NCBI RefSeq assembly: GCF_036250675.1
Contig: NZ_CP109592.1
Location: 434,001 to 498,000 of the forward strand
Direction of reading: 5' to 3'
Origin: Streptomyces sp. NBC_01689
GTDB lineage: Bacteria > Actinomycetota > Actinomycetes > Streptomycetales > Streptomycetaceae
Length of the DNA: 64,000 bases
Positions within the stretch are counted from its first letter, which is position 1. Each line of letters begins with the position of its first letter. Positions 16,915-24,379 of the stretch are shown one piece after another. The position numbers and the translations under genes were made by a program. The notes beneath the pieces are model-generated. The model was given only the letters and a program-made list of their open reading frames with translations. It searched no databases and was not told the DNA's origin.

Positions 16915-17410
16915 CGCGAAGTTCCTTTCCTCGGGTGGCACCACCGCTCCAGGGCGTGACTGCGCGAGGGCCCTCCGGGAAGTCGGCGACGCGCCCACAC
17001 GTAGGGCCCGGGCGTTCCGCGGAGTGGTTCCGCGCTCCGTGGGCTTCCTCCGCGTGCCGTGCGCTTTCTCCGTCGTACCCCTCGCCTCTCCCCCGTGAGC
17101 GCCTCGCCCCTCCCCCAGGGTCGACAAGGGCGACGTCGGTCCGTGCGGGGACGACCAGGTCCGGTCATGTTCGGAGACGACCGTGTGGGGGGGCGCTCGG
17201 AGACGATGTCTCGTGTGCGGACGACGCCGTCCGGCCTCGATCAGCGCAGGGAACGCCACGGAGAGTAGCTGATGCCGCTGTGCAGAACGCGCGGACCGCG
17301 TGATCCGCTCCCGCACCATGCTGTCCGCATCCCGCTCGGCCCGCAACCGGTGACTTGGTGCGCGTCAGCGATTCCCGGGGCCGCAGGCCTCGGCGCGCCT
17401 GCGGGGCCGC
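16915..17410. other. Intergenic, no supported gene
   Basis: 496 bp upstream of the decarboxylase. No copy of the GGTTTG-N5-CAAACC box is present, so the decarboxylase does not appear to share the control of the next cluster. Short Arg-rich frames only. Confidence 0.5.
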
Positions 17411-17869
17411 TCAGGCCTCGGGTCCCGCCATCGACCAGCCCGGCGCGTTGGGCGTCCAGTGAAGACCTCCGCTGTCGAGCGCCTCTCCGCACTCGCCGCA
17501 GACGGTGGTGGGCCGGACCCGGTGGCCGCGGTGTTCCAGGATCATGGGCGGCTCGGCGACGGCCCAGCGGTCGCCCCACGCCAGCAGGCTGACGAGCAGC
17601 GGCAGCAGTTCCCTGCCGGATTCGGTGAGGTGGTACTCGAATCGCGTGGCCTGATACTCGCGCTTCTCCAGAATACCCTCGGCCACGAGGGATTTGAGTC
17701 GCGCGGCGAGCCGGTCGCGCGGCGCTCCCGTGTTGCGGGCGATCTGGCTGAAGCGACGGTTGCCGAACATGATCTCGCGGGCGATCAGCAGCGACCAGCG
17801 GTCGCCGACCAGCTCCAGGGTGGCCGCGACCGCGCAGGGCCTTCCGGGGACTACGGGAAAATCGGGCAT
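17411..17869 (-). CDS. HxlR family winged-helix repressor 1
   Basis: A 152-residue HxlR-type regulator. The winged helix spans residues 10-105: CAVAATLELVGDRWSLLIAR, REIMFGNRRFSQIARNTGAP, then the recognition helix GAPRDRLAARLKSLVAEGIL. A conserved N-terminal Cys12 lies in GRPCAVAATLELVGD. The C-terminal tail has CGECG, a CxxC pair that could bind zinc or act as a redox switch. ATG 17869 is 19 bp from a perfect GGTTTG-N5-CAAACC palindrome, strongly suggesting autorepression. The recognition helix is nearly the same as in the second HxlR protein at 22625, so both may read the same box. Confidence 0.88.
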   Translation of the reverse strand: MPDFPVVPGRPCAVAATLELVGDRWSLLIAREIMFGNRRFSQIARNTGAPRDRLAARLKSLVAEGILEKREYQATRFEYHLTESGRELLPLLVSLLAWGDRWAVAEPPMILEHRGHRVRPTTVCGECGEALDSGGLHWTPNAPGWSMAGPEA

Positions 17870-17887
17870 GTTTCAGCATATCAATTT

Positions 17888-17908
17888 ACGGTTTGTGTAT
17901 CAAACCGT
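17888..17908. promoter_or_regulatory. HxlR box 1
   Basis: ACGGTTTG-TGTAT-CAAACCGT, a palindrome with 8-bp arms and a 5-bp spacer. It lies 19 bp upstream of the HxlR1 start and is the first of five copies of GGTTTG-N5-CAAACC between 17.9 and 22.7 kb. Confidence 0.8.
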
Positions 17909-18020
17909 TCATTGCGGGCAACGAAGGCGTGCGACAGGGGTGGCACAGGGCTTCGCGCCGCGACGAGCTTCCCAGGCGCACCCCGTCAACACACGTTGGC
18001 GGCAGCCGAGCGTCCTGTTA

Positions 18021-18039
18021 TGGTTTGAAATCCAAACCA
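18021..18039. promoter_or_regulatory. HxlR box 2 at the VOC gene promoter
   Basis: TGGTTTG-AAATC-CAAACCA, with its centre 132 bp from box 1 and 17 bp before the VOC start codon. TGTTAT at 18016-18021 could be a -10 element partly covered by the box. A repressor here would block transcription start. Confidence 0.8.
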
Positions 18040-18055
18040 CTCTGGAGGACGGCCC

Positions 18056-18472
18056 ATGTCCGCTCGCGTCACCCCTTACCTCAACTTCGCCGGCAACGCG
18101 CGTGCGGCGATGGAGTTCTACCACTCGGTCTTCGGCGGCACCCTGGACTTCACCACCTACGCGGACCTGCGCCGAGCGGCGGACGCCGGCCAGGAGAACC
18201 TGGTCGCCCACTCGATGCTCAAGGGCGCCACCGGCGTCGTCCTCATGGGATCGGACACCACGGCCCCGGAGGGGGGCCAGACCCGGGGCGCCTTCTCCGT
18301 GGCCCTCGGAGGCGACGAAGAGCACCTCACCGCCTACTGGCACCGGCTCGCCGACGGCGGAACCGTGACGGTGCCCTTCGCCAAGTCCGCGTGGGGCGCG
18401 CTGCACGGACAGTGCGTCGACAGGTTCGGGACTTCCTGGCTGGTGAACGTGACAGCCGGGACGGCCTCCTGA
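18056..18472 (+). CDS. VOC superfamily (PhnB/glyoxalase-like) protein
   Basis: A 138-residue protein of the vicinal-oxygen-chelate superfamily, PhnB-like branch: TPYLNFAGNARAAMEFYHSV, FGGTL, then VAHSMLKGATGVVLMGSDTT, and DGGTVTVPFAKSAWGALHGQ with the closing DRFGTSWLVNV. Metal-binding positions in this branch are often not conserved, so an enzymatic role is uncertain; sequestration of a toxic compound is possible. ATG 18056 follows CTGGAGGAC. It is monocistronic, divergent from HxlR1, under box 2 and followed by a very strong terminator. The immediate partner set is HxlR, VOC and the DHA2 exporter. Confidence 0.82.
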   Translation: MSARVTPYLNFAGNARAAMEFYHSVFGGTLDFTTYADLRRAADAGQENLVAHSMLKGATGVVLMGSDTTAPEGGQTRGAFSVALGGDEEHLTAYWHRLADGGTVTVPFAKSAWGALHGQCVDRFGTSWLVNVTAGTAS

Positions 18473-18506
18473 GAGTCCGTCACTTCAGGCTCGTCACCTC
18501 GTGGTC

Positions 18507-18553
18507 GACCCTCCTGCCCGGGATCCGATTCCGCGATCCCGGGCAGGAGGGTC
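18507..18553. terminator. 19-bp perfect stem-loop, bidirectional terminator
   Basis: GACCCTCCTGCCCGGGATC (18507-18525) pairs exactly with its complement at 18535-18553 across a 9-nt loop. It separates the convergent VOC and DHA2 exporter genes. Confidence 0.85.
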
Positions 18554-18576
18554 TTCCGTCGTGAAGGGCACGGCAC

Positions 18577-20031
18577 TCAGGGCGCCGAGGCCGCGGACCC
18601 CGATCGCAGACGCGGCAGGGCCTGGACCACGCCCGCGGCGAGGCCGAGCACCGCGAAGACCCACCAGATGTGCTGGAAGTTGTCCACTCCTGGACCCGTT
18701 TTCGATGTCCCCAGAAGAGCCACGAAGATGCTGACCCCCAGGACCGCGCCGAGTTGCCGAAAACTGGAATTGATCGCGGATCCGACGGCGAACTGTGCCG
18801 GGGGAAGTTTCGCGACGGCGGCTCCGGACTGCACAGGCAGCGTGAGACCGATTCCCAGACCGGTGAGCAGCGTCCAGGGAAGCCAGTGGGTGACCCAGTG
18901 CGGCGAGGAGTCGACGAAAAGGGCGAATCCGAGGCAGCCCAGAGTCCAGGTGACGGCACCGGCGAAAAGCACGCGGCGGTGGCCTACGACGGTGGCCAGC
19001 TTGGTCGTGGAGCGCGCGATGACGGTGACGACGATCGGCCCGGCGGAACTGGCGAGCGCCGCACGCAGTACCGAGTAGTGCCATTCCGTCTGGAGGAAGA
19101 TCAGATTGGCGAGGAGAAGTCCGAAGAACGCGGTCGAGAACAGAAGCGTGGCGGCGTTGATCTCGGAGAACTGACGCTCCTTGAAGAGCGCGAGGTCCAT
19201 CACCGGCCGCGCCGCCTTAGACGTACGCCACAGGAAGACGGGAAGGGCCAGGGCCGCCGCCACGAATCCCATCACCACCCATGTGTCGGACCATCCGCGG
19301 GAAGGTCCCTCGATGATGGAGAAGCTGAGGAGCGCGGGAATCGCGGCCACGAGAAGCGCCCCGACGGGATCGGGAAGGCCGGAGGCCCCCGGGTCACGGG
19401 ACTCGTGGAGCAGGCTTCTGCCGAGCGCCACGATCACAACGGCGATCGGCACGTTCACCAGGAAGATCCATCGCCAGGACGCGTACTCGGTGAGCAGCGC
19501 TCCGAGCGTGGGGCCGACCGCTGCCGCGGCGGCCGCCATCGCGCCCCAGACGCCGATCGCGACATGTCGGCGGGCGGCGGTGAACTCGTGCAGGACGAGC
19601 GCGAGCGAGGACGGCACGACCAGCGCGGCGAAGACCGCCTGCAGGGCGCGGGCGGTGATCAGCACCCCGGCGCTCGGCGCCAGTCCGCACAGCGCGCTCA
19701 TGAGCGCGAATCCGGTGATGCCCACGATGAATATGTTCTTGCGTCCATAGCGGTCGGCCACCCGGCCCGCCGGGATGAGCATGGCCGCGAACACCAGGCT
19801 GTATGCGTTGAGAACCCACGCCAGATGTCCGGCCGTGGTGTCGAAACTGTGACTGATGGTCTGGAAGGCAATGTTGACAATAGTGGTGTCGAGGAAAACC
19901 ACGAAAGCACCGAGGCTGCCCAGGGCCAACACCCAACCGGCCCGCCGGTTTTCGGTGGGTGCCTCGTCCCGGGATCTTCCCTCGACCGTGTTCCGGTTTT
20001 CCCCCACGGGGGCGCGCTGTGCGTTGTTCAC
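18577..20031 (-). CDS. MFS multidrug exporter, DHA2 (14-span)
   Basis: A 484-residue 14-span transporter. DHA2 motif C-like and motif A features: LDTTIVNIAFQTISHSFDTT (motif D1), RVADRYGRKNIF (motif A) and the EmrB/QacA-type WRWIFLVNVPIAVV. These proton-driven pumps export cationic or lipophilic compounds. I prefer the GTG at 20031, which has GAGGAG 8 nt upstream; an ATG 36 nt further upstream is in frame but lacks a site. HxlR box 3 is 60 bp upstream. It converges on the VOC gene and diverges from the PIG-L gene, so it is probably the efflux arm of this cluster. Confidence 0.87.
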   Translation of the reverse strand: MNNAQRAPVGENRNTVEGRSRDEAPTENRRAGWVLALGSLGAFVVFLDTTIVNIAFQTISHSFDTTAGHLAWVLNAYSLVFAAMLIPAGRVADRYGRKNIFIVGITGFALMSALCGLAPSAGVLITARALQAVFAALVVPSSLALVLHEFTAARRHVAIGVWGAMAAAAAAVGPTLGALLTEYASWRWIFLVNVPIAVVIVALGRSLLHESRDPGASGLPDPVGALLVAAIPALLSFSIIEGPSRGWSDTWVVMGFVAAALALPVFLWRTSKAARPVMDLALFKERQFSEINAATLLFSTAFFGLLLANLIFLQTEWHYSVLRAALASSAGPIVVTVIARSTTKLATVVGHRRVLFAGAVTWTLGCLGFALFVDSSPHWVTHWLPWTLLTGLGIGLTLPVQSGAAVAKLPPAQFAVGSAINSSFRQLGAVLGVSIFVALLGTSKTGPGVDNFQHIWWVFAVLGLAAGVVQALPRLRSGSAASAP

Positions 20032-20090
20032 CGTACACAACTCCTCATGTCCTGTTGTGAGCTGCAACTTGCTCAGGTACGGTAACAGTG

Positions 20091-20113
20091 CATGGTTTGA
20101 AACTCAAACCATG
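20091..20113. promoter_or_regulatory. HxlR box 3, between exporter and PIG-L genes
   Basis: A GGTTTG-AAACT-CAAACC core extended by CAT and ATG to 9-bp arms, the longest of the five. It lies 60 bp before the exporter start and about 245 bp before the PIG-L start, so it could serve both directions. Confidence 0.8.
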
Positions 20114-20297
20114 TAATCCGAGTCACCGTGCCGTAAGGAGATGCGGGTGAGGGACCGGCTCGATGGAGCCGGCCTGGACGCCCGTTTCACCGACCGTCAT
20201 CGGTGGTCGCCGTGGCATGTCCGCCGCGTTCCGGCTCTCTTCGAATCCGTCGGGATGTCACACGCGGACTCGGTAATGGCTGCCAGAAGAAGTCGAC

Positions 20298-20332
20298 GAC
20301 ACCTGTCGACGCGACACGCGTCGACAGGTGTC
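20298..20332. promoter_or_regulatory. Perfect 16-bp inverted repeat before the PIG-L gene
   Basis: GACACCTGTCGACGCG (20298-20313) and its exact complement (20317-20332) flank ACA. It ends 26 bp before the PIG-L start. It could be an operator dyad, an RNA hairpin that limits translation, or a leader-end terminator. No T-tract follows. Confidence 0.7.
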
Positions 20333-20358
20333 TGTCGCGTCAGAGAGAAGCGCTCACC

Positions 20359-21240
20359 ATGCATTCACCGGAGAACCGCCGGCCGACGCTGATGGTCGTG
20401 CACGCGCACCCGGACGACGAGGCCAGCCAAACGGGCGGCACCCTCGCGCGATACGCGGCCGAGGGGTTCCGGACGGTCCTCGTCACCTGCACCGACGGCG
20501 GACAGGGAGACGGGGTCGGGGGCGAGAAACCCGGTCACCCAGGGCACCGGCCGGAGGAGGTCGCCGCACGGCGCTCCGACGAGCTCGCGAGGTCCGCTGC
20601 CGCACTGGGCGTGAGTCGTCTGATCCGCCTGGGCCATCCCGATTCCGGTCTGCCCGGCTCCCCCGACGACGTCGATCCTCGGGCGTTCGGCAGACGCGAC
20701 GGCGAACCCATCGTCCGTCGCCTCGGAGCCCTCCTGCGCGCATACGAGCCGGACGTCCTGGTGACCTATCCCCCCAACGGGCTCTCGAACCACCCGGATC
20801 ACGTCCGGACACACGAACTCACGACCGCCGCGTTCGAGCGCCTCCGGACCGCCGGTGGCTTCCCCGTCCGGGAGGGCACCGGCACACCCTCCGGCCGGCG
20901 TCTGCCGAAGCTGTACCACATCGCCCTCTCCGTCTCCCGCCTCTCGGCGGTCCGAACCCGGGCACAGGAGCTCTTCGGCCCCGACACCTGGACTCCCCCG
21001 CTGGAGATGGGTGTGGACGACGGCGACGTCACCACTGTCGTCGACATCTCCGGGTTCTGGGACCACAAGCTCCGGGCGCTGGCGGCACACGCCGGCCAGC
21101 AGGACGCCCAGGCCCTGCTGGGGATGCTGCGCCTGACCGGTGGCGAGAACCCCGCGGAGGAGTACGTACGCGTCAACCCGCCGTGGACCGGCGGAGAGCG
21201 GGAGAGCGACCTGTTCCAGGGCTTCGCAGACGGGAGTTGA
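20359..21240 (+). CDS. PIG-L/LmbE family deacetylase (MshB/Mca-like)
   Basis: A 293-residue zinc-dependent N-acetyl hydrolase. The family metal motif is VVHAHPDDEAS (His17, Asp19, Asp20) and the second site is SNHPDHVRTHEL. The DSGLPGSPDD loop is of the kind seen in mycothiol-pathway members. Actinomycete PIG-L proteins include MshB (mycothiol synthesis) and Mca, the mycothiol S-conjugate amidase that starts detoxification of electrophile adducts. The sequence is closer in style to Mca, but the assignment is not certain. ATG 20359 follows AGAGAGAAG. It shares the intergenic region with the exporter and HxlR box 3, which supports a detoxification role. Confidence 0.82.
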   Translation: MHSPENRRPTLMVVHAHPDDEASQTGGTLARYAAEGFRTVLVTCTDGGQGDGVGGEKPGHPGHRPEEVAARRSDELARSAAALGVSRLIRLGHPDSGLPGSPDDVDPRAFGRRDGEPIVRRLGALLRAYEPDVLVTYPPNGLSNHPDHVRTHELTTAAFERLRTAGGFPVREGTGTPSGRRLPKLYHIALSVSRLSAVRTRAQELFGPDTWTPPLEMGVDDGDVTTVVDISGFWDHKLRALAAHAGQQDAQALLGMLRLTGGENPAEEYVRVNPPWTGGERESDLFQGFADGS

Positions 21241-21415
21241 CCTCCACCTCTCCTCCGTCCCGGATCGCCGGACGCCAAGTGCCGCCGCACAGCGCCTTGG
21301 TGGCGTCCAGCGCTGCCACGGCCGGCCCCTTCCGCAGGAGCCGGCGGTGCCCCTTACGCGGGAGCCGGCCATGCCGCTCCCGCGGGGACACGGGAGCGGC
21401 ACCGCCGCGATCGGC

Positions 21416-22396
21416 TCACTCCTCGGTGGAGAGGCCCTCCGCCACCGTACGAGCACCGCCGGCCGCAGCCTGCGCACCTCGCTCGTGGAGAGGGGCTGTC
21501 GGCGTGCGGTCGATCCGCAGGCCGAGGAGTTCAGGGCGGCTGTAGTGGCCGCGCGCGTCCATCAACCGCTTGCGCTGGTCGATCAGTCCGAAGTCCAGGT
21601 CGGCGATGACCTCGCCCTCACCGGAGGTGAGCGGCTCGCCGAGAACGCGTCCCTCGGGGTCGACGATCGCCGTGAAGAATCCGCCGGAAAGCGCCGGGCC
21701 GCCGGTGTCCTCGGCGATGCGCCCCACCTGGTCCTGGTCCAGCCACGCGGTCGCGCAGACCACGAAGCAGGCGGCCTCCAGAGCGTGCTGACGGATGTTC
21801 ACCTCGATCTGCTCCGCGAACAGCGCCCCGCCGAAGGAACCGGGATACATCGCCGCGTGGATCTGCTCGCCGTCGGCGATCAACGCGTAGCGGGCGAGGG
21901 GCTGGTAGTGCTCCCAGCAGGCGAGTTGGCCGACACGGCCGACGGCGCTGTCCACAGCGCGCAGGCCGGAGGCGTCGCCCTGCCCCCAGACGAGCCGCTC
22001 GTGATAGGTCGGCGTGATCTTCCGGCGGCGCTGGATCAACGTGCCGTCCGCGTCGAACAGGAGCTGCGTGTTGTAGATGGTCCCGCCGTCCCGCTCGTTG
22101 ACACCGATCGAGACGACCATGTGTGCCTCGCGCGCGGCCCGGGCGATGGCGTCGGTCTCGGCGGACGGCACCGTCACCGACTCCTCCAACAGACGCAGCG
22201 GCTCCTTGGCCATGGCGTAGGGCGCCTGCACGAAGGAGAAGTAGGGGTAGTAGGGAATGACGGTCTCGGGGAAGACCGCGTACTGGACCCCCTTCGTACC
22301 CAACTCGCGGATCTTGTCGACGACCTTCTCGACGGTGCCCGCTCGGCTGTACAGCACCGGGCTGATCTGGACTGCGGCTGCCTTCACTACGGTCAT
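21416..22396 (-). CDS. Nitrilase (carbon-nitrogen hydrolase)
   Basis: A 326-residue true nitrilase-branch enzyme, converting nitriles to carboxylic acid and ammonia. The catalytic triad is visible: Glu44 in FPETVIPYYPYFSFVQ, Lys126 in RRRKITPTYHERLVWGQGD and Cys160 in GQLACWEHYQPLARYAL. The PTYHERLVWGxGD and CWEHxxPLxRY signatures separate nitrilases from amidases and cyanide hydratases in most cases. ATG 22396 follows AAGGAA. It diverges from HxlR2; two HxlR boxes lie in that region, on the HxlR2 side, about 220 bp upstream. Aromatic or aliphatic specificity cannot be read. It might act on cyano compounds or cyanogenic detoxification products. Confidence 0.9.
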   Translation of the reverse strand: MTVVKAAAVQISPVLYSRAGTVEKVVDKIRELGTKGVQYAVFPETVIPYYPYFSFVQAPYAMAKEPLRLLEESVTVPSAETDAIARAAREAHMVVSIGVNERDGGTIYNTQLLFDADGTLIQRRRKITPTYHERLVWGQGDASGLRAVDSAVGRVGQLACWEHYQPLARYALIADGEQIHAAMYPGSFGGALFAEQIEVNIRQHALEAACFVVCATAWLDQDQVGRIAEDTGGPALSGGFFTAIVDPEGRVLGEPLTSGEGEVIADLDFGLIDQRKRLMDARGHYSRPELLGLRIDRTPTAPLHERGAQAAAGGARTVAEGLSTEE

Positions 22397-22611
22397 GGTG
22401 CGGTTCCTTCTCGATGGGCGGGGTCGTCGCCTGCGGTTCTGTACGCGTCGGCAGAGGCGGAGGTCCGCACGGCGCCGGGGCTCGGCCGCCCGTGGGCGCG
22501 CGCCGGGGTCCGGCATGCCGGCGGTCAGCGCCCCGGAGGACGGTTCCTCGGCGGCCTCGGGCGAACGGTGGCCCCGGAACGGCCGGCGTTCGATCCGACG
22601 ACTTCCCGGAC

Positions 22612-22671
22612 TAAGATGGTTTGAATGTCAAACCAATCGCAGCATACACATGCAGGTTTGGAAAACAAACC
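22612..22671. promoter_or_regulatory. HxlR boxes 4 and 5 with leaderless promoter of HxlR2
   Basis: Box 4 is TGGTTTG-AATGT-CAAACCA (22617-22635) and box 5 is GGTTTG-GAAAA-CAAACC (22655-22671), centres 37 bp apart. A -10-like TAAGAT (22612-22617) ends 7 nt before the HxlR2 ATG at 22625. Box 4 therefore covers the -10 edge, start site and initiation codon, and box 5 lies inside the coding region. Confidence 0.75.
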
Positions 22672-23095
22672 GAAGCGGGACTCCCTGGCGTTCGCGCTCG
22701 ACGCGGTCAGCGACCGGTGGTCCCTGCACATCGTGCGCGCGGTGGCCTTCGGCGCGTCGCGTTACACGGACATCCTGCGCGCGGTGGGAGCACCGAGAGA
22801 TGTCCTGTCCTCCCGGCTCCGCAGGCTCACCGCGTCCGGGATCCTGCGCCCGCACTCTCCGGAGAAGGGCCGGCTCGCCGGGTACGAGCTGACCCGGAAG
22901 GGCCGCGAGCTCGGCCGGGTCGTCCTGGTACTCAAACGCTGGGGCGACACCCACGGCGGGGACGACGTGCCCCGGGTCGACTTCGTCCACGACGTCTGCG
23001 GCGAGGTGTTCGTCGCCGAGGTCCACTGTCGCGCTTGCGGGAGTCCGATCGGGTCGGGCGAGTTCTCCGTCCACCACGCGTCTCAGGACTGCTGA
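22625..23095 (+). CDS. HxlR family winged-helix repressor 2
   Basis: A 156-residue HxlR regulator. After a 17-residue lead, the winged helix runs DSLAFALDAVSDRWSLHIVR, then AVGAPRDVLSSRLRRLTASG, almost the same recognition helix as HxlR1 (GAPRDxLxxRLxxL). The C-terminus has four cysteines, three of them in DVCGEVFVAEVHCRACG, resembling a small zinc ribbon or redox cluster, and the last residue is Cys. The ATG at 22625 is inside HxlR box 4 and probably leaderless; a TTG at 22658 is a weaker alternative. It probably represses itself and, with or against HxlR1, the VOC, exporter and possibly nitrilase genes. Confidence 0.86.
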   Translation: MSNQSQHTHAGLENKPKRDSLAFALDAVSDRWSLHIVRAVAFGASRYTDILRAVGAPRDVLSSRLRRLTASGILRPHSPEKGRLAGYELTRKGRELGRVVLVLKRWGDTHGGDDVPRVDFVHDVCGEVFVAEVHCRACGSPIGSGEFSVHHASQDC

Positions 23096-23246
23096 CGCCC
23101 GGCCACCGGGACGAGGAGCCGCTGTCCGCGGCAGGGCGCGGGCGCGCGTGCGGCTCACACGGGGAACGCGGACGCCGCGAAAATTCCGTCGGCCTGGACG
23201 GGAAGAATCCAGACTGGGCACTTGGTTCTAAATCAGGTAGCGTCGA

Positions 23247-23256
23247 TTACCGGTAA
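23247..23256. promoter_or_regulatory. TTACCGGTAA palindrome, operator candidate
   Basis: A 10-bp perfect palindrome 62 bp before the GTG of the small coupled gene at 23318. It is unlike the GGTTTG box and may be the operator of the third HxlR protein encoded downstream. Confidence 0.4.
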
Positions 23257-23317
23257 CTGAACAACACGCTCCATCGCAGGGCGCGCGACACCGATCGCAC
23301 CCGGAAGGGAGAGGGCC

Positions 23318-23626
23318 GTGAGCTGGGACAACACGTGGATGATGGGAGTGCGACTCCACTCGGACACGGAATCGCCCGTCAGCTACTTCTGTCTCGTGGA
23401 CGGCACTGTCAGCGGCGCCGGAGCCCGCAGCACCGCCGTCAGCAGGGCCGTACGCACCTCCGAGATCCCGGCTCGCACCGACACCGGACCGGATGCCCCG
23501 TGGGCGCGGGTGCAGCGCCTGGTCCACGATCCGCTGGGCCGGATCTCACTGTCCGCCCCGCTCCCCGCCGAGCCCTCGCCGGCCACACGAGCCCCCCTCG
23601 CACCGCTCACCGGGGAACCATCATGA
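23318..23626 (+). CDS. Small hypothetical protein coupled to HxlR3
   Basis: A 102-residue protein, MSWDNTWMMGVRLHSDTESP followed by VSYFCLVDGTVSGAGARSTA. The GTG start is preceded by GGAAGGGAGAGG, and the stop overlaps the ATG of the HxlR-SCP2 gene by ATGA (23623-23626). The ribosome site and coupling support a real gene. Composition is soluble; the C-terminal 30 residues are Pro/Ala-rich. I do not recognise it. Its position suggests a partner or sensor for the regulator. Confidence 0.5.
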   Translation: MSWDNTWMMGVRLHSDTESPVSYFCLVDGTVSGAGARSTAVSRAVRTSEIPARTDTGPDAPWARVQRLVHDPLGRISLSAPLPAEPSPATRAPLAPLTGEPS

Positions 23627-24288
23627 CCCGGTCCTACGAACAGACCTGCCGCATCGCCCGCGCCCTCGACGTGCTGGGGGAGCGCTGGACGCTCCTCATC
23701 GTGCGCGAGCTCGCCCTGGGACCACGCCGGTACGGTGACCTCCTCGCCGACCTGCCCGGCATGGGCACCAGCCTGCTCGCCGCTCGGCTGAGGCACCTGG
23801 AGCGGTACGACGTGGTGCGCCGTACGGTCCTGCCCGGCCCGGGGCGCGCCGCGGGATACGAGCTCGGTGCCCGGGGTACGGCCCTGACACCGCTCCTGGC
23901 GTCCCTCGTCGAGTGGGGCGGAGGCCTCGCTCCCCCGCCGCCCGGCTCCTTCGACCGGGCCGCCTGGACGATGCTGGCCATGCGCCTCACGGCTCCTGGG
24001 GAGGCGGTCGACTTCGACACCGTGACGGAGATCGCGGTGGACGGGGAGACGCTGTGGCTGCAGGGCGACGGCGAGCGGGTGCGGCTGGAGACCGGCCCCG
24101 CGCCGGTGAAGCCCGGGCTGCGGCTGACCTCGGGGAGAGCGACGTTCCAGGCTCTCGCCACGGGTGGGGTGACCGTCGACGACGCGATGGCCTCCGGGGA
24201 ACTCGCCGTACAGGGCGACGCCGACCGCGCCCGGTTGTTCTTCGACCTCTTCAGCCTGACGAACCCCTCCCCCGCCCACGGTCATTGA
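23623..24288 (+). CDS. HxlR winged helix fused to SCP2-like domain (HxlR 3)
   Basis: A 221-residue two-domain regulator. Residues 1-100 are an HxlR winged helix (QTCRIARALDVLGERWTLLI, then LPGMGTSLLAARLRHLERYD). Residues about 110-215 resemble an SCP2 sterol-carrier fold (FDRAAWTMLAMRLTAPGEAV to the closing GELAVQGDADRARLFFDLFS), which binds lipophilic ligands. Cys6 takes the usual HxlR position. The recognition helix differs from HxlR1 and HxlR2, so a different operator is expected, perhaps TTACCGGTAA at 23247. It probably controls its own two-gene unit and perhaps the NmrA-like gene 91 bp downstream. Confidence 0.85.
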   Translation: MTRSYEQTCRIARALDVLGERWTLLIVRELALGPRRYGDLLADLPGMGTSLLAARLRHLERYDVVRRTVLPGPGRAAGYELGARGTALTPLLASLVEWGGGLAPPPPGSFDRAAWTMLAMRLTAPGEAVDFDTVTEIAVDGETLWLQGDGERVRLETGPAPVKPGLRLTSGRATFQALATGGVTVDDAMASGELAVQGDADRARLFFDLFSLTNPSPAHGH

Positions 24289-24379
24289 CCCGGCGTTCCT
24301 GAGCACCTTCACGCGCCGGACACCTCATCTCCGTCCCGCACCCCGGCGGTACGGACCCGTTCGAGAGAAGGAAATCAAC

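Noticed and set aside
15121..16959. A long + strand frame antisense to the decarboxylase
   Set aside because: Its translation is Gly/Val/Asp/Arg-rich without any motif; it is the GC-bias mirror of the real gene, which has all catalytic residues.
20141..20392. An 83-codon frame before the PIG-L gene
   Set aside because: It has a start but runs through the inverted repeat and into the PIG-L start in another frame, with Arg-rich noise and no motif.
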